Positions 43,637-52,283 of a stretch of DNA of 64,000 nt are shown here, piece after piece. Location: assembly GCA_913061095.1 (NCBI GenBank), contig CAJXVM010000008.1, positions 124,001 through 188,000 on the forward strand, in the 5' to 3' direction. How positions within the stretch are numbered: position 1 is the first letter of the stretch; each line of letters begins with the position of its first letter. The notes under the pieces were generated by a model. The model saw only the letters and a list, made by a program, of their open reading frames with translations. It was not told where the DNA came from and searched no databases. The position numbers and the translations under genes are program-made. Origin of the DNA: an uncultured Ignavibacteria bacterium. GTDB taxonomy: Bacteria > Bacteroidota > Ignavibacteria > SZUA-365.

Positions 43637-45766
43637 TCAATGGATCACAAGCATGCGTCGCGTCTGAACGCCGTTATCTGTCGTCAATTGATAGAAATAC
43701 AGGCCCGCTGACGGAAGGAGTGACCGATCTATGACAACTTCGTCACCATTTCGCACCTCTTCTGTGAGGTCAATGACCTCCCTGCCGAGCTGATCGTACA
43801 CGAGGAGGGATCTCGCTTTCGATGGATCCCACCCGCAAACAGGGATTCGTGTCGTGCTCGTGAAGGGATTCGGATAATTCTGACTGAGCTTCATATCATG
43901 AACCTCGAACGCAGGATTTGCCGAAACGGGAGTCATTGACAGACGAAACACCCCGCCGTTTGTGACCCCGGCGAGCAGGTTGCCGGTTTCTTCGAAAGCA
44001 AGACAGAATACATCCGCACCTGTGAGACCCTGTGAAATATCCATCCAGGAATTCCCCATGTCACGAGATGTATAGAGACATCGTGCCTGTCCTCCAACGA
44101 ATACATCTCCACTTTCGTTGACTGTCATACAGTATATGCGAGCTTCTCTGAGCTCGGAGCTGCTGATCTCCGTCCATGAATCCCCGAAATCTGTTGACAG
44201 ATGCACTCCCCCTCTATCACCCCCGAGGTATATCCGACCATCGCCGTCTATTGCGATCACCGGATATGGATGAGTAACTCTCCAATCCATCTGCAGCGAT
44301 GTCCATGTTCTGCCGGTATCCGACGTGCGATAGATATCACCATGCGGCGAAGATGCATAGATGGTTCCCCTTACGCTGTCTGTTTCGATCCAGTACACGT
44401 CGCGCGCTGAAAGTCCGTCGGATCGCTCAATCCAACTGTCGCCCTGGTTTCTCGACACGTACACTCCCCCCGATATATCGCTCCATGCTATTCCCGCAAT
44501 GATCGTAGAATCGTCCAGTACTTTTATGGATCGTGCCATTGTACTACGCACTCCATGATGAATGCTCTCCCATGACTCTCCATCGTTCGACGAACGATAC
44601 AGACCGTCATCCGTCGCAGCATAGACGATGCCGCGCTTCTCATCATAATCAACGTACCAGCCCTTCTCAGGTCTCGATTTCGACCATGTCGAGCCCTCAT
44701 CCCCGGAGATGTGTACACCAAAGCTTGCAGCCGCAATGAATCGATTGTCCGAGGTGACATGAACACAGAACACCCAGTCCGCGGGGGCTCCGACATGCTC
44801 CCATACCACGTGACCACTCTTCAGACGATAAATCCCGGCCATCGTAGCAATCAGCACATCTTTCTGTTCGTTCACGCAGGATATCCGGAAAATCGCCGCA
44901 TCCGGGATGTTCAGCTCGCGATGCTTCCAGCTTTTCCCGAAATCGGTGGACTCAAACAATCCCTCATCGGTCCCTGCCAAAACGATCCCCGGCTTTCTGA
45001 CATCGATTCGAACCGGGAATATCGCTGTATTCAAAGATATTCTTGATCCACTCCAACTCTGTCCGTTATCCGTGGATACAAACACGGTATCATTCGAATT
45101 GACATACACAATGTCATTGGCCTGATCATACGTGATTGCGTGAAGCGCTTGCATCGATCCATCCTCACTCACCTGATCCCAGGAAAGACCATCATCGTGT
45201 GACATCCATAGTCCATCGTCCGAGGTCGCGGCATACATGTTTCCTTCGTTGTCACTCGTCATGCAGAACACATCATTGATGAATATGCTCCTTACAGCAA
45301 GGGTGTCCCGATCCCAGCTTTCACCACCATCCGTTGACCGAAGAATGATACTGTTGCTGCAGCAGGCAAATAATGTCCCGGTAACACGATTCCGATGAAT
45401 ATTTCTGATGATGTGTGCATTATATGTCTCATAGCGTTTCTCCCAGCTTCGATCATCTGAGTCGTATGCATATATGCCCTCTTCCATGCCGGCCAACAGC
45501 ATTGAGTCACCATCGGAAAACAGACAATAAATGATTGAGGAATACACATTCAGTGCAATGAAATCCCAATTCCGGCCATCATTGACCGAAGTGAGAATAC
45601 CTCCATAGGCGCCAAGATACAGGCAACCAGTGCTCTCATCCATGATCATGCAGGAAATTGGTCCTCCATATGGGCCGCGCAGCTGTTCCCATCCTTCCGT
45701 CTGCGCACGACAGGGATCACTCCCAATGAGGATACCTATCACAATCACCACAATCATTCGATCCAT
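43637..45766 (-). CDS. BNR-repeat propeller protein with T9SS sorting domain (BNR paralogue 3)
   Basis: 709 residues. ATG 45766 is chosen because GGAGG lies five bases upstream; a GTG at 45772 overlaps that site and is unlikely. Signal peptide, then Asp-box blades (S-T-D-x-G-x-S-W, S-x-D-x-G-x-x-W) through residue about 615, then a T9SS domain (L-S-Q-N-Y-P-N-P-F; ends R-R-M-L-V-I-H). The stop of the SBBP/FN3 gene lies within its ribosome site, two bases before this ATG, so translation is coupled. By eye the GC content and codon use are lower than in its paralogue at 37703, which suggests separate histories. The function of the exported propeller is not known. Confidence 0.88.
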   Translation of the reverse strand: MDRMIVVIVIGILIGSDPCRAQTEGWEQLRGPYGGPISCMIMDESTGCLYLGAYGGILTSVNDGRNWDFIALNVYSSIIYCLFSDGDSMLLAGMEEGIYAYDSDDRSWEKRYETYNAHIIRNIHRNRVTGTLFACCSNSIILRSTDGGESWDRDTLAVRSIFINDVFCMTSDNEGNMYAATSDDGLWMSHDDGLSWDQVSEDGSMQALHAITYDQANDIVYVNSNDTVFVSTDNGQSWSGSRISLNTAIFPVRIDVRKPGIVLAGTDEGLFESTDFGKSWKHRELNIPDAAIFRISCVNEQKDVLIATMAGIYRLKSGHVVWEHVGAPADWVFCVHVTSDNRFIAAASFGVHISGDEGSTWSKSRPEKGWYVDYDEKRGIVYAATDDGLYRSSNDGESWESIHHGVRSTMARSIKVLDDSTIIAGIAWSDISGGVYVSRNQGDSWIERSDGLSARDVYWIETDSVRGTIYASSPHGDIYRTSDTGRTWTSLQMDWRVTHPYPVIAIDGDGRIYLGGDRGGVHLSTDFGDSWTEISSSELREARIYCMTVNESGDVFVGGQARCLYTSRDMGNSWMDISQGLTGADVFCLAFEETGNLLAGVTNGGVFRLSMTPVSANPAFEVHDMKLSQNYPNPFTSTTRIPVCGWDPSKARSLLVYDQLGREVIDLTEEVRNGDEVVIDRSLLPSAGLYFYQLTTDNGVQTRRMLVIH

Positions 45767-45768
45767 AT

Positions 45769-48700
45769 TCACCTCCGAAGCACGAGCATCTTTTCAAGAA
45801 GCACCGCTGATGGAGTCTCCAGACGATAGAAATACACACCGCTCGGCATGTCATGTGCATCCATTTCTATGGCATATATTCCTGATCCATACCACTGATC
45901 GTCAACGATTCTTTTCACTGTTCTTCCATATATATCTGTAATGACCATGGAAACAGTCATCGCATGCGGAATCATGAACCTCACCGTCGTCGAACTGCTG
46001 AACGGATTAGGATAATTCTGATCCAGAGTACAGCATGGTGCATGGGCGGCGCCCTCGTCGCAGTCAGTGACCGTCGGTATGGACAGGAATCTCCGTTCAT
46101 AAAAGCTTCGCTGTCCAGATTTGAGTATCGTACTGAATATTATATATGACAGGTTCTGTAATGCAGAAATCTCTATGCTGTCGCGATACGTTTCATCTGG
46201 TCGCAGTATCCCGATAGAGACATTTCCTTGGCTCAGCATGGTAACTCCCGGCGTGATGATGTCGATGCTTGCCGCTGCAGAGTCAGCCCCTCCGCATCCG
46301 ACATTTTCTACCGTGAAACGGATCCGCCAGCGATCTGAGCCTGATGCGCTGGCACGAACAATCGCTACATCGTCAAGAGTGAGCGCCGGCATACGAATCA
46401 GATCCACAACATCATCAGTGAACGTGGAGAGATCCGTCATCACATCATTCATGGGATCAATAATGGAATCGATTTCCGTCACCAGATTGCCCTTTTTCTC
46501 TTCGCTCGGTGCCAATAAATAATCCGCAAGCGCCACGGACAGAACAGCACGACGCATTTTCATCCGCTGAACGCGAGCAAGAATGGCATAATAATGCGTA
46601 CAGACGTCCGTCTTTCCCAATACATCTCCAGGTGCGATGCCAAGCAGTGGACACAGGGACGCCGTCATCTCTGCAGTCATCTCATCGCCGCTCATGCGAA
46701 GTGAGTCATAATACATATCGATAAAGTGAATATCCTGTTGTATCACCCTTTCTCGCATTTCTCGGAGCATGTTTGTATCTCTGGCGATTGCATCATTCAT
46801 ATCCGGGGAGCGCCCCTCGGAAGAGCAATAGACTGCAGGCGCCGTACCTCTGTCAGATCCGATCATTCCCGTCGCCTTGCGCAATGGTGACGCCAATGGA
46901 GCGCTGCTGTGATTCCCTCGCTCATCCTGCTGAATGACACAGTTGACCGGATCAAAGATGGCATTCCCGGCATTCCACAGGGCTGACGGCAGGGTTTCGA
47001 TACCAGGTATGGCATCTGTCGACGTAAGGTACAGGAAGCGCTCCACTGGGACATTCCCGGCGTGAAGAGCATCGTGCATATTCTCTATGAGCCTGGGACG
47101 CAATACAGCCAGCTTGTTAAGAAATACATCCAGAGGATTCCCGGCCGTCTGACAGATAGAAAATGCGGCGTCAAGACCGGAGCATATCCTGCTGTAGTCA
47201 CCGAATCCGAGAGTGAACGTATCAGCAACCGCTCGCAGTATTGCGAGTACTGTATCCCGGTTCTTTTCCGCATCGACCAGTGATCCGGATACATCATACT
47301 GACTCGTTCTGCCGGAAAACAACGTAATAAGCGGATTTACAGCCGGAATGTGATTCATGGCCAGGAAGCGTTCTTGCCAGTAGTCTTTCATTGAGAGCAG
47401 CAGCGGTACTGAGAGCCCGGGCACCTCACCTCGACCACGTACAATTGCGTTCGACAGTGCAGATACTTCCGCGGCATGGTTCGATCCCATAAGCGTTAAC
47501 AGCAAGGCAAGATTATCAGTGTGAGACAGCACGACATCTTCCATGGCCGACGTAAGGAACCTACCGCCTGACCCGAGAAATGCACACTCATCCTTCCATG
47601 CAATGGCAAGTGCAACGAGATCTTTGCATGTGAACGCCGGTGCGCGAGCTGCCTGTTCGGCAATGTCCTGCGTGCCGGGAATCACCGGTGAGACATCTTC
47701 ATCTCCCCAGCTGTCCTGGAGCAGTTTCTCAAAAATGGTCAGTCGCTTCATCGCTTCGGTCGCACGCCCGGGATCATCCGCACCCGTATCCATCCACTCA
47801 GAGATCAGCTCTCTGGCAGCGGATTCATCATATCCACGCAAATAATCGCCAAGAAGAGAGCGCAGGAGCGACAATTGCTCACTGCCATCCGGGATGATGC
47901 CTTCAACCGCAGTGATGACTGCGCGCTTTTCATCCATTATTGCACGCAGTGCAGGATCAATATCAATGTTCAGCGTTGTCGCACTGACTGGCTCCGTCCA
48001 GGGTGAATGACCATAGCTGTTGAAGGACCGCAACCGATAGTAGTACCTCGTCTCCGCTGTCAGTCCACTATCAATGTGCTGCCGAGCCCCCTGCTCGGGT
48101 TGTCGGGATACCGGAAGGAATTCCTCTTCGACTGGCGTCCGGGAGCGCTGCAGTTCGAATCCCTCTTCATTCGAGACTGCCGGCATCTCCCAGGTGATCT
48201 CGATATGATTCCTGCCCAATGCACGAGCTGATACATTTCGTGGTTGTACAGGGTCGTCGGATTTCAACGTGGTCGCGCTGGCCAGATTGCTGTATTCCGA
48301 CTCCCCTGAGTGATTCACAGCCCGAATTCGGAAATAATATGTTATCTGTTGATCAAGCCCGGATACGGAATATGTATCTTCATTTCCTCCAACAATTGCA
48401 GGGATGCGTTCGAAATCGTCTTCACTATCGGTCAGTGACATCTCAATGTCGAACGACTCGGCATAGTTGGGTGAAGCAGGGATCCACGTCAGCGTAACGG
48501 ATGTCGGTCCAACGGCTTCCGCCTGCAGTCCGAACGGGTCACCTGGTATTGGGACGTCAAACGTTGTGGCGCTGTCTTCATTGGACCAGTCCGACACACC
48601 CAATTCATTCTCAGCACGTACGCGATACCAATATGTGGTGGTCATCTCCAAATTCTCGTCAAGAATATTTTCTTCTCCCGGACCTGCAGTTGTCAGGAAT

Positions 48701-51700
48701 TCCCAGTCACCTTCAGGCACCCTGCGCCACACCTCATACCCATCCTCATTTTCCGATCCCCGCTCCCAGGTGACACGGACGGAGGTGTGATCAACCGCAC
48801 TCGCAAGAAGGTTATATGGGGCAGCGGGTTTCATGCGGGTACGGATCGAGCAAACGTTGGAATACCCGGACGCCGCATTCGGTCCTATGGCGCGGATACG
48901 GAATGCGTTCGTCGTGTTCGGCGTGAGTCCCCGGGCATCGTAGCTCGTTGCATCCGCAACTGTGGTATCCAACATCTTCCAGCCCTGATTCTCCTGGTTA
49001 TGCTCGATCTCATATCCTGATTCCCCGTCCGCTTTATCCTCCCAGGAGAGTACGACCTGAGATTCCGTCATTAGCGTGCCATTGAGATTCGTTGGAGCTG
49101 CGAGATAAAGCAGCGTCGTTGCCTGGGCGATGTTCGAATACGCTGTCCTTATGTATCCTGCGTACGCGTAAATGCGAAAATGATATGATGTGCTGTGCTC
49201 AAGGTTCCCGGCCATATAATACTCGGAAGCCCGGTCAACCGAGTCAATAATGTTCCACGAACCACCTGTCTTCATGCGTTCCATGATGTAGCCATCTTCT
49301 CCATCGGTGGAACCCACCCATGCAAGACTGATTTCCACCGATGAATGCGCCGTAGCGGTAAGGTTCAACGGCGGATCAAATGCACCGGTCGTCACCGTCG
49401 CGACATTTGACCAGTCTGATTTGTATCTGGAGTTGACCGCCCGGACACGGAACGAGTGCTCTGTCAGCGGTGCGAGATTCGCGGCAAGACATGAATCTGA
49501 ATTCTTTGGTACAGTCTGAAGGTCATACCATGTTTTCCCAGGATGACACGATTGGATGTCGAACACTGCCTCGTTCTCAGAATTATCCTGCCAGTTCAAT
49601 CGTACACGTGTCGGAGATTCGACAGATGCCGTCAGTTCGGTTGGCGCCGGAGGCGGGATTGATGACAACTCTCCATCACAGTCGAATGAGGCAATGAATA
49701 CGTCAAAAGGACCGCCACCATACGAACTTGAAATTGTGATGGGCAGATCCGTGCTGCTCGTCCTCCCGGTAATCGAGATGTTGCCGTTTGCGTCTACACC
49801 ACATCCTCCACCCGGTCCACCGAAGAGAGGGATGAAGTGTTCGTCACCACTTCCGCCATAATAGGTGGCCCAGAGGATATTCCCGTTTCCATCAAGTTTC
49901 GTCACGAAGTTGTCGAACGCCCCCTTGCAGGTCGAAGAATTTGTCACCGGGAGATTTGTACTCTGTGTCTCGCCTTTGACGGCGATATTCCCTGCCCCGT
50001 CAACAGCTATGCCAACACCGTAATCCCAGCCCATTCCGCCAAAAAACCGTCCCCACTCCAGCGTGCCAGATGCGGAATACTTCATCACAAATGCATCGAT
50101 ACCGCCGCTGTGTGCTGTCATTGTCACAGGGAAATCGTGGCTTCTTGTAAACCCGGTAAGAAAAATGCATCCAATCGCATCGACCGCTACGCTTAGCCCG
50201 CGATCATCGCCGTTTCCCCCGATGTACAGTCCCCACAGCTGTGTGCCAGATCCGCTGAGCTTGACAAGGAACGCATCTCGGTCACTGTGATTTGAATTTG
50301 TCGCAGGGAAATCCGGACTTCCTGTCATCCCAGTTATGATCACATTGCCTCCGGTATCCATCGCAAGATCATACGCATCTTCTTCCCACATCCCGCTGAG
50401 ATAGTGCGTCCATTGAATCGTCCCTGATGGGGAGATGCCCGCGACAAAGACGTCTTCATATCCGGAATACGATGTTGAACCTGGATGTGGAAGATCCGGA
50501 CTTCGCGTCCATCCAGCGATAATGACGGATCCACCAGAAGCGATCCCAACGCCATTACTTTCTTCACGATCGCTCCCGCCTACGTACGTTGACCATTGCA
50601 ATGTGCCATCACTGTTGAATCGAGCGACGAAGCTGTCGGTCGGCCCTGACAATGATGAGGACGCAGCATTTGGCAAATCAGGACTTCCTGTCCACCCGGT
50701 GATCGCAATGTCTCCAGCCTGATTGATCCCGATGCCGTGGCCTTCTTCAAGACCGGTGCCCCCAAAGAAGGTGGACCACTTCACCGTACCTGCTGTATCA
50801 AACTTCGTAATAAAGGCATCTCCCCCGCCAACGTAGGTCGAAGGATTGTCAACGGGGAAATCAGGTCCGGATAATCCGGTAATGAGAACATCCCCATTCG
50901 AATCCACCTCTAGATCCCATGCGCGTTCATTGTCGACTGAGCCGAAATATCTGGCCCACGGATCTATGACAAGTATTTTTGTATGGTCATATTCGTCTAC
51001 CATGAATCCGACTTCAGAATCAATCTTCCTGAACCTCGCCGTTACCCCAACGCGTTCGATTCTTCCGGGGTTAATATTCTGCTTTTGATACGTGAAAGGC
51101 ACCTCCTCTTCCAGACCTCCAAATGAGCTCAATATCCGCAGCCGTCCACCCGGGGATATTTCAATCGATTCCGCACCACTGTACCTGAGGCGTATATCAT
51201 CCACCTGGCCGCCTGGATGGACGATAAACGTATATTTCAGTCTTCCACTGATGCTCAGGTATTCCAGGTCGATGTGGTCGTAGACTCCCACATAGGTGAT
51301 TTTCCTGTATTCACGCACGCCGAGAATACCGTCAGGGCAGTGTGCCAGATAGTAGTTGTTTCCACCTTGAAGTTCATCTTCAGCGATGATGCGTACTGCG
51401 GGATTCACCCCGACCAGCTCCATGCTCAGTCTGCATATCTCGGTTCTCAGTTCCCGCGACCGGACACCGTGCTCGTTGTTGTCAATGATCGGCTCTCCTG
51501 TGGCTTCACTGATGCTTCGGGATTCCGGGACTCTTCGTGCATAGACATAGTGGGTCCCTCGCAGGGTGAAAAACACTCTGGCTCCATCCACATCTGCAAC
51601 GTATTTGATCTCCGGTCTGGTTTGACCATCCGTATCGACGACCTGGCCACGGTTTTCGGTGAACCCCTTCACCTGTCGGGAATGCACCCGTGCCGGGGAT

Positions 51701-51870
51701 GGCACAGATGATCTTGTACTGCCTTCGCTCAGGGAATTCTCGACAGAAGTGGGTTTTCCACTGCTTTGCGGATTGCCCCTGGAAGCGGTCAATGGACAAT
51801 GACTGTGGAGCATGAGGAGCAGGACCACAAGCACACTGGCCGTGATCCAGGGAGTTTTTCGCCGTACCAT
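45769..51870 (-). CDS. SBBP propeller / six FN3 / helical-domain giant protein with T9SS sorting domain (paralogue A)
   Basis: 2,033 residues; ATG 51870 follows GGAGG. Signal-anchor-like N-terminus, then an SBBP-associated N-domain (about 65-300; F-T-E-N-R-G-Q-V-V-D-T-D-G). Then SBBP propeller repeats (about 303-720; W-x-x-Y-x-G-G, V-D-x-x-G-N-I-x-I-T-G), six fibronectin III domains (about 725-1295), an unnamed helical domain (about 1300-1800) with W-K-D-E-C-A-F-L-G-S, a CARDB-like beta domain (about 1825-1930) and the T9SS domain (about 1945-2033; ends K-M-L-V-L-R-R). Domain order matches the gene at 55325 throughout. It is expected at the cell surface or released. It is the first gene of an apparent run through BNR3, kinase and regulator. 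Confidence 0.88.
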   Translation of the reverse strand: MVRRKTPWITASVLVVLLLMLHSHCPLTASRGNPQSSGKPTSVENSLSEGSTRSSVPSPARVHSRQVKGFTENRGQVVDTDGQTRPEIKYVADVDGARVFFTLRGTHYVYARRVPESRSISEATGEPIIDNNEHGVRSRELRTEICRLSMELVGVNPAVRIIAEDELQGGNNYYLAHCPDGILGVREYRKITYVGVYDHIDLEYLSISGRLKYTFIVHPGGQVDDIRLRYSGAESIEISPGGRLRILSSFGGLEEEVPFTYQKQNINPGRIERVGVTARFRKIDSEVGFMVDEYDHTKILVIDPWARYFGSVDNERAWDLEVDSNGDVLITGLSGPDFPVDNPSTYVGGGDAFITKFDTAGTVKWSTFFGGTGLEEGHGIGINQAGDIAITGWTGSPDLPNAASSSLSGPTDSFVARFNSDGTLQWSTYVGGSDREESNGVGIASGGSVIIAGWTRSPDLPHPGSTSYSGYEDVFVAGISPSGTIQWTHYLSGMWEEDAYDLAMDTGGNVIITGMTGSPDFPATNSNHSDRDAFLVKLSGSGTQLWGLYIGGNGDDRGLSVAVDAIGCIFLTGFTRSHDFPVTMTAHSGGIDAFVMKYSASGTLEWGRFFGGMGWDYGVGIAVDGAGNIAVKGETQSTNLPVTNSSTCKGAFDNFVTKLDGNGNILWATYYGGSGDEHFIPLFGGPGGGCGVDANGNISITGRTSSTDLPITISSSYGGGPFDVFIASFDCDGELSSIPPPAPTELTASVESPTRVRLNWQDNSENEAVFDIQSCHPGKTWYDLQTVPKNSDSCLAANLAPLTEHSFRVRAVNSRYKSDWSNVATVTTGAFDPPLNLTATAHSSVEISLAWVGSTDGEDGYIMERMKTGGSWNIIDSVDRASEYYMAGNLEHSTSYHFRIYAYAGYIRTAYSNIAQATTLLYLAAPTNLNGTLMTESQVVLSWEDKADGESGYEIEHNQENQGWKMLDTTVADATSYDARGLTPNTTNAFRIRAIGPNAASGYSNVCSIRTRMKPAAPYNLLASAVDHTSVRVTWERGSENEDGYEVWRRVPEGDWEFLTTAGPGEENILDENLEMTTTYWYRVRAENELGVSDWSNEDSATTFDVPIPGDPFGLQAEAVGPTSVTLTWIPASPNYAESFDIEMSLTDSEDDFERIPAIVGGNEDTYSVSGLDQQITYYFRIRAVNHSGESEYSNLASATTLKSDDPVQPRNVSARALGRNHIEITWEMPAVSNEEGFELQRSRTPVEEEFLPVSRQPEQGARQHIDSGLTAETRYYYRLRSFNSYGHSPWTEPVSATTLNIDIDPALRAIMDEKRAVITAVEGIIPDGSEQLSLLRSLLGDYLRGYDESAARELISEWMDTGADDPGRATEAMKRLTIFEKLLQDSWGDEDVSPVIPGTQDIAEQAARAPAFTCKDLVALAIAWKDECAFLGSGGRFLTSAMEDVVLSHTDNLALLLTLMGSNHAAEVSALSNAIVRGRGEVPGLSVPLLLSMKDYWQERFLAMNHIPAVNPLITLFSGRTSQYDVSGSLVDAEKNRDTVLAILRAVADTFTLGFGDYSRICSGLDAAFSICQTAGNPLDVFLNKLAVLRPRLIENMHDALHAGNVPVERFLYLTSTDAIPGIETLPSALWNAGNAIFDPVNCVIQQDERGNHSSAPLASPLRKATGMIGSDRGTAPAVYCSSEGRSPDMNDAIARDTNMLREMRERVIQQDIHFIDMYYDSLRMSGDEMTAEMTASLCPLLGIAPGDVLGKTDVCTHYYAILARVQRMKMRRAVLSVALADYLLAPSEEKKGNLVTEIDSIIDPMNDVMTDLSTFTDDVVDLIRMPALTLDDVAIVRASASGSDRWRIRFTVENVGCGGADSAAASIDIITPGVTMLSQGNVSIGILRPDETYRDSIEISALQNLSYIIFSTILKSGQRSFYERRFLSIPTVTDCDEGAAHAPCCTLDQNYPNPFSSSTTVRFMIPHAMTVSMVITDIYGRTVKRIVDDQWYGSGIYAIEMDAHDMPSGVYFYRLETPSAVLLEKMLVLRR

Positions 51871-52283
51871 GATTCCTCCAGGTGAAATCGAATCGGTTCT
51901 TGGAGAATTTCCGTCCGGTCATCAGGATATCTCCCTTCTCCCAATGGCCGCAGCCGGAATACAACACGATCGATCAGGTCAGACGCGAAATAGCGCAGTG
52001 ACGAACTTCGGTGAGACGGTACGATTCTTCGACACGGACGTCAGATCAACGCACAAGACATACGCCCCTCCGACCGCGAGGACGCAGCTGTTGTCTTGGC
52101 AGTTCAGCTCTTGTAGGAAGTCGTTGCCTGTATGAAATGTACGATCTCGGATCTATTGATTCAAGATATTAGCGTCCTCCAAATATTATTTTTTCCTGTC
52201 CAGCGGCGTTTTTCCGAATAACGATGTGCTCGCATTCGAAAGCGCGGTGAAGTATCCGTTCCACCGCGCATCCAAGGGCTGTG
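51871..52283. other. Intergenic region upstream of SBBP paralogue A
   Basis: 413 bases between the start of the 45769-51870 gene and the stop of the next (-) gene. No gene or repeat found. It must hold the promoter of the SBBP/BNR/kinase/regulator unit, but I could not pick one with confidence. A stem-loop at its right end is listed separately. Confidence 0.55.
52242..52269 (-). terminator. Possible stem-loop terminator after the short SBBP gene
   Basis: GCGCGGTG (52242-52249) and CACCGCGC (52262-52269) form an eight-base-pair stem with a 12-base loop. On (-) it is followed by TTTCG. It lies 15 bases past the stop at 52284. Confidence 0.4.
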
